The notes: generated from the letters alone by a model not told the origin. A stretch of DNA of 64,000 nucleotides from Cryptomeria japonica (GCF_030272615.1 NC_081412.1:548048488-548112487), one strand, 5' to 3'. Counted from the stretch's first letter, positions 13,207 through 28,500 are shown. Numbers and translations are program-made.

Positions 13207-13577
13207 TAGTAGTAGTAGCGGTATGGCGGCACCTACTGCATCGACACCTGCTGCAGCTATACATTCCCCAGCAGCATTGAGGCCTGCAGTGACCATTGCT
13301 TCTACTCCCAGCAGTAATCCTCTATACGCAAGTGATTCTTCTGCCGTGGTTGTTTCCCATGGTGTCAACATGGGTGTGGGAATGGGGGTTGGTATAGCAC
13401 GCACTGAGCCACTTAAGAGGAAGAGAGGGAGGCCTAGAAAATACGGGCCGGATGGAAGTATGGCATTGGCTTTAGCTCCATTGACTCCTTCAGTTCCAGG
13501 ATCGTTTTCCGCTTTGCAGAAGCGGGGTAGAGGGCGGCCACCTGGGTCAGGCAGGAAGCAGCAGTTGGCTGCTCTTG
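13106..13577 (+). CDS. AHL: AHL exon 1 (N-terminus and both AT-hooks)
   Basis: Codes residues 1-157 and the first base of codon 158. It ends in ctt-g before the donor GTAGGT at 13578. It holds the Gln repeat and both AT-hooks with their basic flanks. The TGA at 13103-13105 closes the frame upstream. Confidence 0.95.
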
Positions 13578-16500
13578 GTAGGTTGCTTGCTCTTCCTTTG
13601 CTATGAATCGTTGTTTTCATGGTTAATTGTATCGTTTGTTCACCATTATTGGAGTGCACTGTCAAGCTTAGAACACCTTTATGCTTAGAAGCCATATTTT
13701 AAGGGTTTCTATTCTACCAGGGTATGGTCTGCATTACTGCCCAACGGGCTAGCACCGGGGTTATCATCTTTGTTACAAATCATTTGGCAATATATTATAA
13801 ATTTGAGTTTCTGCATTTCTGCTTATGCCATGGTGTGTGAGATTCCTTTTGCCTTGAACATCGTTTTTGTCCGTGTGTTGAATGTTGTTTTTGGCTCTTT
13901 AAGTAATTTATCCTCGTTTGGAAGCAACTATCGTCTGTAACAGTGCTTTGTATTTCTGGAGCTGCCTCGAACCTTTTCAACGAACTATATCCTATTTTAT
14001 TTTTCTTAATCGAAAAAGTCACATCTTATGAATAATAACTAAAAACAAAACATTGGTAATCTAAACAGAACTGGTCATTTCGTGGTCCATAGCCAATATC
14101 CATTCTTCAGTTCAATGATCTGATCAATCGCATAGTGATCATGCATAGAGAGTATCGACCAGGACACTTCGTATATCCAGCATACGGATAATGTAATACA
14201 GTACATAAAAAGAACTAGCCACAATTATAATAGACAATGATTGTAAATGATAACAAATTTTTTCTTCTATTACATGTAGCGTCTAAACCAGTAGAAATCT
14301 CTAGATCGCAAATCAACAGTATTTTATCTACAAGAAACTTTAATTCATGGAAGAAAGTGTTAAGCAATGTCCTAGTTTGATGTCTTTTCTCTACTGACGA
14401 AATTGTTCAGAAACAATATGCTTCCAAAAATATTGTAACTTTATATAATGTAAAATTCACATATCCCAAAAATACTTAATGCTAGAATTTTAATGTAATG
14501 CATAAAAATACAAGTATTTTAATGTAACATTTTACAATGTTTATCCCAAAAATACTAGTATTTTATTCGCATGTCCAGCATAAAGATAAGGTAATACAGT
14601 ACAAAAAAACTATACAAAAATTTAACTGTACATGATAAACCGATCAAAAAATAACTGTACATAATAACAATATTTTTCTTCTATCACATGTAGCGATTCA
14701 ACCACAATTTTAAACGAGTAGAAATCTCTAGATTGCAAATTATCAGTATTTTATCTACAAAAAACTTTAAATCATGGGAGAAACTGTTATGCAATATACA
14801 AAAACAATAGGCTTCCAAAAATTCTATAATTTGGGAACTTTCCATCCAGTCCATAGGATAAGTTGGGTATGTCCAAAGCATGATAAAAACAATTCTAGGA
14901 AATTTAGGTTCAGGGTTAAGTAGCATTAGAGCTTTTGGAATCATATTCTGAAATTTATTCCTATGTAAGATGGTTACTTGTGTATCTTGATGGTAGGAAG
15001 AAAATGCTTAGACAGCTATTATGTTTGCCACTCGTAGTCGAATCAAATTGTAACAGAATAGAAATACATCAACGTTATTCTATAAGAAAGTTGATATTGA
15101 TGGGTGTTTTGTGGGGCTATTTCTTTCTTATTATCATTTCAGGCAGTTATGTGAGTTCTATGCAAAGATTGGTTTCCCATATTGTTTTGCTCATTTTGTT
15201 CATTTTAAATCCTGTCTCCCAGGAGAATGGCTTGCAGGATCAGCAGGTGTGGGTTTCACTCCACATGTTATAACAATAGCCACAGGAGAGGTATGTGATA
15301 GCTTTGGTAATCTTGTTCGGAAGCTAAATCACTGTTCATAATACTTGTTTGTATTTGTTGTTGTTTATGTGAAGAGAAATGTGACAACATAATAATTTTG
15401 GCATCAAGCCAAGTCAGCGTAACAAACACTATGTTTTTTTCTATGTATATTAGTTGTAAAAAGCCACACTGTTGATTTTTTCCTTCATATTTGTTTCACA
15501 ATCTTCTGTCAAGTGTGGGCGTAGGAGTAAAAGATTTTGAAAATTTGGTTTTAAAAGGGAAAAATATCCCAAATGTTGAAACATGACATCTTAGATGAAA
15601 TGTTTACCATAAAAAATGAAATATATTTCAGCTCTTAATTTATTGACTCTCAATTTCCAGTTCCTCGATACCATGAAAAATTTCTGATAGTATATTGCAT
15701 AGAAGCAAATATCTTTCTAGGAAATTTTTTGGCAAACCAAAAGTTAAATATTTTTTTTTTACCTGGAAAAAACCAGGAAAATTTTGGGAACCAAAAAAAT
15801 TTGAGAAAAAAAGGGAGAAATAAATGACTTGATTAGCTTTAAAACTATCCTGATTGCATAGAGAGTGAGAGAATTGAAATAGCGTGCACACCATGAACTT
15901 TAAAATATGAATTTTCCTCATTAATTTTGAGATCACTGATTACAGTGCACACTGCATAATGCATTACTACATGGTTCAACTTCAAAGTTTGAACCACAAA
16001 ATCAATTACAGACTACAAAATACAAATGCCAACCTATAAAGTACAAACTACACAGTAACACGAAGCAGATTGACCCAATGATGCTAGCTGCTATGAAATG
16101 TGATGCACTAGGGGGCTGTATTTTCTTATGATGACGCTCCGACATTTTGCTCTCTTCTAATTCAATTCAACTGCTCTTCATCAAATACCTAGGCTTCCTT
16201 CAAGACATCAAGATTCAAACTAATGACCTCTTCGCTTGTTGGACTTCATATTTTAATTAAAAAAGAAATTTCCTTCTTCAATGATATTAAACTGAGATGT
16301 TTTACTAAAACTAAAGAATATTGAACACAAAAACTATGGTCCAAACGCAATAAGACCTTCAACATGAATTCTTCTTAATGGTATCATGAGGCAAATTAAA
16401 GTCAGCCTTCGATTAACTGAAGTTATCTCAACTTTTTTTTTATGGGAAAGAAGACAGGGTAGGGTTGTCAAAAGGGATCTCTGATTTCTAATCAGGTAGA

Positions 16501-19500
16501 CTTGTTCTTCAAGTTTTGGGATGTAAAATTTAACAATTAACCCTATAATATCTCTTCTCAATCAAATTTGGTTGTAGTGTTTGGGCTTATATTTTATTTG
16601 GATTGAATGTTCATCTAGTTATGGCAGGAAGATAGATGCTAGATTGCCCCAAATATTTATATGTTTATCAGGAGTTGCTTCAAATGGTGTAAATCTGAGG
16701 TGAAATCATGCCAGAAATTATCAGACCAGCAGCTTTTCATCTGGAAATCTTTCGGTTGGTTCCAGGCTATTGGCTTCCAAATAAACTGACTTGTGAAATA
16801 TTCAGATTCAGATGCAGGTAGTAGGAGTTAGTAATGTGTGCATTTAAATAGGCCAATAGATCTTCATAAAAATATCATGATAAAAGATATTATAGAAAAT
16901 GACATTAGTAACATCAAACTCTTATTTCAGCAGATTCAAAACAAAAGTGAGAGGATGTGGAGAAGAATAAGGAAATCTGAATGAATGTCTAACATTTTCG
17001 TTTAGATCAATAGTTTTAAGGTCCAACTGATAAATTTAGAAAGACAGTGTTTCTTGTTTGCTTTCATATTATAAATTCAGAATACAATTGTTTTGTGTGC
17101 GAATATATAGGTTTGGGAAAAATGGCCAGAACCAAATTTTTTTCTTTTGAAATCAAAGATGATTAGTGTCAGTTGCTATGCTGCAAGTGATTCTATGCAG
17201 GTTTGCAATTTAAAGTATTATGTTCTTGTGTGAGGCAAACTGTATAAACTATGCACAAAACGTTAAAACCCTAAAAACACAGAGGAAATTTGCACAAAAA
17301 AGAAACCAGAATGTGGAAAAAATTTCAGAGCAGAGTTATATATAGAAAAACTGGAATATCGCCAAAATATTGCAGTAAATTGGCTTTACCTGGGAGAAAA
17401 TCAGCTTTTCTTGGTCAGATTCTTGTTGACTGATATTTTCAGAATTTCAATGTTTTTTGGAAATTTATTGGCAGGCAGGGCAATAAATGTGATATCATGA
17501 TTTCTTGTGATATTTTGGCAATATCTGTTTCTATGGTATATTTGTGATATCACTGGTGAGATCAGGCTTTTATTTTATAAATTATCATCATGAGTTGAAC
17601 TGACGATTAGTGCCACAAGAACAGCGTTATGCCAAATAAAAAAAACTTTTTATGGAATTAAGGTTGTCTTGTTTGCAACAGAATGTTAGAGGTCTATAGA
17701 AGCAACTGCATATGAAAATTGTCATCCAATATTTCAAATCTCTCTTTTGGATCCATCTATAGGGATCCGACTTCAATCTTACAATCTGTAAAGATGGATC
17801 CAGCAGAGAGATTTGAAATTTTGGACAATAATCTAGATTGAAGTCTGTGGAAGGGAAGCTTATTGCTTGCAGGTATGAGAAGGGGGTGTAATCATGCTAG
17901 ATTTCTTCTACAAGCATCAACAAGGAAAAAGGGAAATTTATGATTGTAAACCATTTCTTTTTTTAAATTGCATCAATGGAGATACAACTGGGTTTTGGCC
18001 AATTACAAGGGAATGGCTCGGTGGCATACAAGCCTTTAGTATTTCATCTTTAAAACTGTTAATGTTATAGGAGTCAGGTCTGTACCACATTTCTATGGAA
18101 ATGCCACAAGAAAATATATGTGGAATTTCAACATGTGCCTATTTTGAGGCTAAAAACATATATTGGAATAATGAACTAGAAATTCATAGCCAACGCATGT
18201 TTAAGCAATAAAGAAGGTTATGTCAATCGTTACAGAGGAAGAATAAATGCATACTTCGAAATTTTTTGAATTGTAATCAGAGGATAATAACATGATAAAT
18301 GTAAATGTTTTTAAACTAGCATACCTATAGTTTGAAAATTTAATGTAAAAGATGCTGAAAGATATCATCATGGGGACAATTATTTTATTTGTCCATTATT
18401 CTACTTGAAAAATTATTATATCATTATGTTATAATTATTATTAAATTATGACTAATAATATGATTATATTATTATATTATTCTTATTATTATATTTTTAT
18501 TTTCCTATTAAACTCTTTACAAAAGCAAAAAAGTATAAAGACTAAATTATTACTATATTATTATATCATTATATTTTTATTTTATATTATTTTAATATTC
18601 CACTTAAAAATTATTATATTATTATACTGTAGCTAACATTAAATAATGATAATTATGACTGTTGTATGATTAAATTTTTATATCATTCTTATTATTATAC
18701 TTTTATATTTTTATATTCTTATTATATTTTTATTCTATATTATTCTAATTCTTATACTTATCGTTGCAAAAAAAGTGGGTTTTCTTGACATTCGCTTTCA
18801 ATCTTCCATGCTGTCATCAACTGGAGGCTTAGTTTCCTTAATCCACAGGAACTTTATAATACCTGACAAAGGTTCCAACTTCCAACATTCTGAGTCCTGA
18901 CATGAATTCCCATACCTACCAACCATTCTATTGGCTACTTTTAAAAATTACTCGAGTAAATGTTTCAATTTGCACTAACTCTATCAAAATACCTGAAATT
19001 CTCTCTCTACAGACTAAGCTTCGTCTAACGCACTGTCAATAATTGTCTTAAACTAATCCTATATAATCTTGATAATGTATCCATGATTAAAATATTTTCT
19101 GCATATTGGTGCTAGTTAGTCTTTTGAAGTTCTCAGGTGCTTCCAGTATTTTCTGCATGCCAGATTATATAGATTTTTCTTTTCAATTCAGTGTTTGTTC
19201 TGTACAGTTTTTTTATAAAATGCCAGACCACAGTCCTTCAATGATAAATCATGTCTCTTCAATGAGTCATTAGGGTTGCCTGCACTTTTTCACAATAAAT
19301 CTACAAGTGCTAGTCTTAACTCTAAAGCTCGTCTTTGCAATGATCCACTAGGAATTTTGCTAAAGGTGTGTGGGTTCAGGCTCTTGTGGGCCACATTCAT
19401 GGTGAAGCTTGATGGTGCACTTATTTGACACTTGATGATATTTTCTCTACCCATAATACTTTGAAAGTTAAACAGCTTTGCTTCTATTCTTTGCAGTGGG

Positions 19501-22500
19501 TTTGGAAACACTGTGTTGGATTGAGTCTTCGAAGTCAGTTGATCAAGATATGTTCATCTGAAAAGCTCAGTCTTACTCTGATGTAATTTAGAGCAAGTAA
19601 CGAAATAACTAAAAGAATAATCACTACTTGTTCAATCTTAAAGGTTTGATCACTCATGTAATGAAATCAACGATTTCTGGGCTGCTTAAAATTGGGAAAA
19701 CGTGTAGACCCGTTGGAGGACTACCATTTGTTATGATGCCAAAAGGATAATCCTAAGTTACCGGATTCTTCTAGTTTAGCTCGGGTCCTGGTACTGGTAC
19801 TGTTTGGGTTCTTCCTAGGTACGGCTTGGGTTCTTCCTAGGTACCTGGGTTCTCTATGGGTCCTTTTGTGAAGAACCCACAGAGAATCCAGGCATCCAGG
19901 AAGTACCAAGGGCCGTACCCAAGCATAGTTTCATAAACTAAAACCTCAGTTTCACTCCCATAACTTTGTGACAGCATTTTTTATCAGAATATGCCAGCAA
20001 GCAAGCAATTAAATATCATTTCAGTTGCATTTGTGAGCTATACATATGAACACAAGGTTACTAAACTTTATATCAGCAATACTGAGATTGATTTCAGTTG
20101 ATTTACATTATGCATACGTAGCAGCTGTTTGCTTATGTTTTGTGAAATCGCTTTCCTTGTGTTGTTAATGATTTGGCATTTTGTCAAATGTTTGAAAAAT
20201 GAAATCGAACCAGCTTCTGCACTTGACACAGCTAGTGGTAGTGGCAATCCAATTGATTGTGGTTCAAATGAAATTGAACCAAATGTTGATATTGACCTTG
20301 ACTCTTCTGATGAAGAACATGAATATTAAAATCAATTATAATTTGAATTTTCATTGTGTAATGACATTTTGAAACTTGAGTATTTTCATTTTTGCAAATT
20401 ATGAATGGGGTATCAAAATATTCTATTCTTTGATATTTATTGGCAATTATGGATTTATGAGTATCACTCTTCTTGTAGTTATACAATGATATAGTCTATA
20501 ATGTTTGAACATGTATGTGTGTATGTACGGACGTACCCATACCCGTATCCGTACCCAAGGAACAATTTTTTTTGCCGTACCCGCGAATCTGTACCTGTAT
20601 CTGTATCTGTACCCATACCCGAATCGGTCACTTAGGGATAATCTTGAGTAGTGATTATGCTGTCCCTTTTGTACTAGCTTCTGTAGGTTGTTTATTTACT
20701 GATGTAGTTGCTTAGTCATTGGTTTTTAGATCTGTGGATTTACATTTTTGGTTAACTGTGTTTTATTTTGTGTTTGAGCTTTCACTTTTTAAGGGGGCGT
20801 TTTTAGATATCCCAATATCTTAACGGGATGGTTTTTTCAGTCTCATGTGCTGGCTTTGATCATTGTTCAACAACATACACTTTCTTTCTGTCTATTTGTT
20901 TGAAGTTTGAGAAACCATTTAGGTTGCTGTTTTTGCTATCCTGGGTTATTGTACAAAGTGCCTGATCTCAACTTTAGTATGCAGTTCTTTATTTTTTTAA
21001 AGCTTTCATCACCTTAGGATGACATGCATGATCAGAAGCTTGTACAAATGAAAGGGGAAAGTATTAAAATATATAATTATGCCTATTGCTTCCAAGCTAT
21101 TTTTTGGGCAACAATTTCTGTAATTGCAGAGAAATTTCGAAAACGAATTGCATGTGTTAACATGTTACTTTCTGCATTTACTGACCACTGTCTGCAATGT
21201 AAATGGTGTTTATACCATATATTTACCAGTCCAGTTAGTGTGCAAATTGTATATGTCTTTTTTTTTTAAAAACGTTTTCACTGCTATAATCAATTGAAAA
21301 GATCACTGTTTTAGATATTTGCATAAAAGGGCATGTTTAGACTCAAATGTTCTCATATTATGATCGGGATGCTAAATGTCTTTCTTGGATCAAATACCAG
21401 ATATGTCCACAGACCCATTGAATATGCTTAAAGTTAGATTGATGAATCTCAGCAGTTTGGGAAACTCACTTTGCAGTAAAATGTTAATATATATATCATT
21501 ATTGTCTACTTAGAATCTTTCTACCATATGCAGGATGTTTCATCAAAAATAATGTCATTTTCGCAACAAGGCCCCAGAGCAGTATGCATTCTTTCAGCAA
21601 ATGGTGCTATTTCAAATGTGACACTTCGTCAGTCTGCAACTTCCGGTGGCACTGTGACATATGAGGTTTGCTTTGGAGTTACCATCTAACCTGTAATTTC
21701 CCATTTTTAGAGAAAAATTTGCTATAATTAAATCTTTCCTTGAGAGACTGTTTGGATTTTTTTATAAAGCCATCTTATCTATCTTTTGTATCCAATTTGC
21801 ATAGCTCCTTTCTGTTGATAGGTCTTTTGGCACAGCCCCAGTGAGAGTGGAAGCTCTAAGCACACTCTGCTTGAAAGAGGTTTATTTAATTATCCCGAGG
21901 ATCAAAACCTGTTGATAAGAGTTCATTAATTGGAAATTAAAGTATGTGAACTGTTTTTGTGTTTGCAAGGGGCTACAGTATCCTGATGACCACCTAGCAT
22001 CCTTATTGGTTAGGGTTTCTCTGAAAATTTACTGAACTCAAGAACACGAATTATTTCAAAACGACTTTGATAATCATCTAGTTCATTGTATGCCATCAAC
22101 ATTTCAAGAAATCATCAAGAGTTAGGGAGGGCATGAGAGAAAATAAACTTGCTTTATAAAAGAATCACCAAAGAGGAAATTCTGCCACATTCATTCATTT
22201 ACCAACTAGAACCAGAGTTCAGCAATGGAAATGATAACAAAAGCAACATGGAAAACAATGAATACTAGATAAGCAGATCTTTTCATATAGGTAGTGTCTA
22301 TACAATTGTTCACTACAGGGTTGGTCCTAGACAACATATCTTTCTTGACGACTTGCTTTCAAATCATAAATGACAATACATATGGTTATTGGTTACACAA
22401 TTGTCAACAACTGAATACAAGAAGTGACATTACTATCTAATGCTGACAAGGATTAACATGACAACATAGGCTTACTAACAAAATATATTTAATTTCCAGT

Positions 22501-25500
22501 CTGCTTTATTCCCGCATTTAGAAAAGTTGGAGTCCCTTCTGACAACAATAATAACAAAAAGAAAGAACTTAGCAAGAAGTTAGAGGTGGGGGATGAAAGG
22601 ATGGCCTTGGAGCTCTAATAGGTGGTGAAGCTGTTAAGCAACAGCTTATTTTGCCGTAAGTTGCACTAATTTAAGAAAAAACTGATCTCTAGATCGTTAA
22701 TCTGTTGGAATACCTGATTACAAGTGTAAATAGCCACATGATATTTGTCCAATGGATCAAAAGCTGCACGTACCCAGCAGATAAAATTCCATTTGCAGAC
22801 AACCCTGTAGTAGATTATGTCGTCTTGTCTGTGGTTCGTACAAGCTGCTCTGAATGGAACGCAATCTGATGTAGTAGCCATATATATGGAAGCAATGATG
22901 GCATCAAAAAAATCATACCGTAGGGCTGTATTTATTGAATGTACAATGTTACATGTGAGTGTACAGAAATACTTGAGCAATCAGATGGACCAGCATTAAA
23001 ACTATAGAGTGAAAAGAGTTTCCAGGCTGTACTGCAGAAATATTGCACGAGAACAACTTGTACAACATATGGTAGAATGATACATTATAGATGGTATGGT
23101 AGGACACATAACAAAATTTCCAGACTGTACTGCAGACTGTATGCCGGAGGTGGTGTGATCGTTTGTGCAAGTTGTTGCAGTCAACGGTTTTGGAAATTTT
23201 TCAGTTGTGGCATATAGTCAGTACAGTGGGTGCCACTGCTACAATATGATCTGTTCAAGCCATATCAGAAATTTCAGGCTGTATTGCAGCAGCAACTGAA
23301 TGTACGTCATCAATTTAATGTTCTAAAAGTGTAGCCCATAAGGTTATGGTGACATCAGCTGATGATCATACAGTAGCTTGGCTAGTGGTGATTTGCCTGA
23401 TGGTGGGTTTGTTGATGATGACTTGCCTGATGGCAGGTTCTCCGACAAGGGGTTCATCAATGATAGGAGACCTAACAGTGGGTTGCTCAGTGATGGGATG
23501 ATTCTTGTATTTTATTTCCTCAAGGCTACCAATTTTATTCTTAGGCTTCTCATTAGTTTGGCATCACCCACTTTGTACTCTATAAATTTGAAGGTAAAGC
23601 AATATGCACAAATGAGATCCTTCCAAGTTTGGTGCTGTAGATCCTACAGAGTCATCATGCTTCTTCTCCTCACCTTTTTCTATTACCTTGATCTCCACAA
23701 AATTACAACTAGGTTCCATTCTCCAAGGGAGTTGATTTCATACTCAAAGCAAGATTGTAATGCTAAGACCCCTTCATCAGTCAGCTTTATAGTACCTCAG
23801 TTTCTAGCTATTGAATCGTTCTTAAAAGTCTGAAGATGACAATTCATCTAATGAAGCTAACTCTTAGTCCCTAGTTTGTCAAATTCATTGTGTAATTTCC
23901 ACCATTATTTTTGATATTCTTTTTCAGTTATGGTTGGCTTTGGTGGCTTTCAACCTACCTTAACCAAGATTGTATCACATGTTTTTTTTCTTCAAGGAAA
24001 TGACTACAAAATTCAAAATAAAGGGTTGAGTTCGAATGATTACCTTTTGAGCCATATAGATGCCCAACACTTTTATACCATACTGATTTACTTCTATCAA
24101 ATACAACGGTAGTAGCCAAATAGGGGGCTACCCAAGATTCTTCCATGTTACCGCTGGAAGCATGGTCATGATAGATCCATTGTCAACAATATTATTTGAG
24201 TTTGCTCCCAATCATTTTTATATGTATAATTATAAGTTGTTGGGATATGTGTGAGATTTTGCCAAGATCAAAAGCTCAATGAAAAGTACAATAGAGAGAC
24301 AAAATAGATGATAGGAATAAACTGTATTCTATCAAGATGAAAATACTGATCAACTAGATCATCAATCGTTACATACAATGAATATGAGCTTGCTTATATA
24401 GGGAAGGCTATATGGATATGTGAGCACACAAACATGACATGCGGCTCAATAAGAAACAAGGGTAGGTAGGAAATAGGTGTGGTAGGTAGGAGAAACAATA
24501 AAATATTCCACATGAGGTGGATCACCCACCGAAGGTGGAATTATCACTCCACAATAAGTGGATATGATAGAGTAGTAACAAGATCAACACCATAAAAGGT
24601 GGAAATTCTCCTACACACACTATCCCAATATGGCACAAACATCCAAGTGTCTCATACCCAAATTAGTATGATATGCATGTACCTAAGTAAACTTAAGTAA
24701 GGTGTAATAATATCCAAGATGAATAATTATTTACACCAACACTATGTTTATCATTAGGAGCGTAAGATTAATTACTTGATAACCTTAAAGAGAGTGGTCT
24801 TTCTTTTTCTTTAGATCCTCACCCCTTTATTGACATTTTGCTATTTGACACTAGTTGTGCATGTGCATACTCCATGCTCAAGCAAGTGCCTTGTACATTA
24901 GTAGTTATAGCATCATTTAGTTCCAAAATACTATCATTACTATGCGTTAAATCAATTACCTTTATCAGTGTGGTGGATTGCAAGACATGCCTTGTGATAG
25001 CCTTATTGAAATTGAGTTTTCTTGTTATTGCAATTGCATGTGATCACTACCTTTCTTCAAGTGTTTCTCCTATAGCTTTTTCTCTTGCTTTGGCCAACCT
25101 TTGCTTCTTTGTGTGTGGGTTTGGGTAGTCAACTCTTTTTGTTTGGGATGTAGTAATTGCCATTACCTCATTCTCAACCACATTAATCATATTGCAATTA
25201 CCTTTGCTATGGTCCCTACGTCAACATCAATGATAGAGGAGCCTAGTAATTTGATCGGTAGGGCAATCCCTCGTGAAATGGCCACTCTTGTTACATTTTT
25301 GAAATTGTACAATTGGTTGTTGTTGACCATTTTTTTGGATTTGGCTTTTGCTTCCACCTTTTTTAAGCATCCATTATGTCATTAATCATATTGCAATTAC
25401 CTTTGCTATGGTCCTGTTGATGTGTATTTTGTACACGACCAAACACAGAATAAAATACCTAAAGGGTACCTTATCCTCTCTTGAATAAAGTCTCCGAATG

Positions 25501-28500
25501 CTGAAGATGTCGCGAAAAGGATGAATCGGGATGACTTCAAGGTTCTTTGTATGTAGGATCTCTACGTGTGGATAAGCTCTCTGTGGTATGATGTGATTTT
25601 GCTGGAATCACAAGGGGACTTACACTTGATGACCTAAACGTCTGTTTTGCTGGAATCACAAGATTTTACTGGCTTAGATTTGAAAAAAAAGGAAAAAGGA
25701 CAAGGTCGAGGAAAGGATCTAATTCTGACACTAAGAATGTAGGAGCAATGAATGATCTTTGATGAAATTCTAACTAAGTCTTGTTTTGACATCCCAGGAC
25801 CATCTCCACAAGATTAGTGCGATCTTCGGAGGAAAGCTTTATGATGTTTAGATCATCGCTACAGGCATAGACACCATCAGGCTGATGCATGTCAATGAAG
25901 AAGCGACAATTGAAGTTAAGCTCAAGCTGAATGATTCCAGTTGACTACACAAGGCAAGTTTGCAATCAACAAATTGCCAGTAGTATGGATAAACAAATTT
26001 CACCATCAATCAAACACATTTCTTCCATTCATCTAATAACATGAAATCAAATCTGAGAAGTATAAAGACCATGCAAATTGTTGAATCGACCCATAGATTT
26101 CACCATTTCTTCAATGAAGTTTACAAGTCTTTTACAACATCTTGGCAACAATCTTTGCCTTCTCTCTCTACTCCACTCTAATTGCTATACTATTAACTGA
26201 CTATTCACTAACTATTTACCCACTACTTTTCCACTATTCACTAACTACTTTCTATTATCCTTTACAAATGAAGAGCCGGGGCTTATACAGTGCCCTCAAT
26301 ACCATTCAATGGCTTGGAATATGTTCTCCAAACGCATTTCACCATTCAAAATGAGCTGATTCTCGATCATCCACAAGAAGCGTAGAAGAGGATCCTTGCT
26401 CTCTGGGACACTGAAGCTGCCTTCTTTTGTTTCTGGCCTGGGGACATCCCAAAAGAAGATCTTTCCCTGCGCTGCCGATTCCATCCTTGATAAGTACTTC
26501 AAGCAATGCATTTCATCATGTTCATTTGTCTCGTGAACTCGACACTGTCCTGGCCTTGCAAACTCGGACAATCTGTGTGGATAAAGTTGTGTATCTAATC
26601 TCCACCAAAGTTCAGGGAAATCAACTTGTTGCTCATTGTGAAACTGTTGTTGCTCCATTGAGAAATCTTTTCTTTTTGATTTTTTTTTTGGATTTTCTAT
26701 TTTCACTTTTTTTTTGGATTTTTTATTTTTCACTTTTTTATTTTTGGATTTTGTGGAAAAAGGGAGATCTTGAAAATCTCAGATTCAACTTGAGAGCACA
26801 ATTGGTTCCAGCTTGCTTCCTTCTTTCGCAAGTCCAACTGACGATCCAGCGATCACTTTCCTTTTCTGTATCGGCTCTACTGAGTGTTTGAAAAAGGCTT
26901 TCCATTGATCTTCCTTGGATTCAAGAGTTCGCGTTCGCTGTCTTTTCTTCTGCTTCAATTTTGGTCGAGCATGGAGGAGGGTAAAAAGCTCTGGATAATT
27001 TCTTCAAATGCGATGTGACTTGACAGGATCGGACGTTCAAATGCTCAGCCCTCCTTCTAGCGCCAATTCTGTTGATGTGTTTTTTGTGCACATGCGAACA
27101 CAGAATAAAATACCTAAAGGGTACCTTATCCTCTCTTGAATAAAGCCTCCGAATGTTGAAGATGTCGCGAAAAGGATCAATCGGGATGACTTCAAGGTTC
27201 TTTTTGTAGGATCTCTACATGTGGATAAGCTCTCTGTGGTATGATGTGATTTTGCTGGAATCACAAGAGGACTTACACTTGACGACCTAAACGTCTGATT
27301 CGCTTTGAATATTGCTGGAACACAGGATTTCACTAGCCTAGACTTTTTGAAAAAATGAAAAAATTAAGTTGAGTGCTCAATATTTGTTATTTGCCTTTAT
27401 TTGCCAAGTCGGTCATCCTTCAAAAAGGGGGTTTTATTTCATTTTATTTCCTTTTTGTCAAGTCGGCCTCAACAAGAATTAGGGTGAGCGCCCTATATAA
27501 GGAAGGAGTATTGTTTCAAAATTCAAATCATTCATTCATTCCTTCTTATGCGAATTTGAGGAGCACATTAGAGGAGCGAAATCTAGCAGATTGGAGGCGA
27601 ATTTCTTACTAAGTTGGAGGCTAAATCCCAGAATTTGCTAAATGTTGGAGGCTAAAGAAGGTGAAGGTTTTGAAGGCTAATTGAGGCGTAATTCATCCAA
27701 AGGAAGACCACAATTCAACTCTTGTCTAGCAAAATCCGGTCTTCTTTCTTCATTTTCCAAGGTTTTATAGTTAGGCTTTCAAAGGAGAAGGTATGAAGAA
27801 TCATTTTGAAGTTCTTATTCAAGATTTATATTGATTTCATTGCCATCAATTTGAAATATTAGAATTCTGGATTTATCATTGTCATTTCCAAATTAATATC
27901 TTAAATCATTCTCTTGAAAGGTCCTAAATTCTATGCTTTAAGGTTTGATGCTCAAAGACTAACTTTAATCTTTTGTGTAGGCATCAATTACTTGGCGGAC
28001 CCTCATCAAAGAAGATCAAGCCAGGACAAGGACGACCTCCTCCAGTCCAGCATCAACAAGGATGACCTTCTCTATCTATCTTCTAGTCCAGCATTTGAAG
28101 GAAAGCATCACCAAATTGAGCATCAACCAAGTGTTAGACAAGGTGGCATCCTAGTCATCACTCCTCCAGTCAGGTTGGTCCACCTCAGCATGTCCAGATT
28201 CAATGTACCTGACTCATGGGAGATGGCACAAACTTCGATGTACCTACCCCGCCTATCCATTGGTCGAATATCCCAGAGAAGACATGTGTCCAAATAATGC
28301 AATTATTTCATTGGTCAGAATTAAGTTTGTTGTAACAAACCCTAATTAGGTTTTCATTGTAAAATCTTGGCCATTGATCTCAAATTGATCCAAGCCATTG
28401 AATGGTATTGAGAGCATTATATAAGCCCCGGCTCTTCATTTGTAAAGGATAATAGAAAGCTAATAGTTAGTGAATAGGGAGTCAATAGTTAGTCAATAAT

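Noticed and set aside
13084-13695. 203-codon frame on the minus strand over AHL exon 1
   Set aside because: It is the shadow of a GC-rich exon with a CAG run. The plus strand has AT-hooks, correct splice sites and continuation into the PPC domain.
26296-26891. Overlapping frames of about 150 codons on both strands
   Set aside because: They lie inside the inverted-arm LTR-type insertion, one includes Lys-rich low-complexity sequence, and no domain is recognisable.
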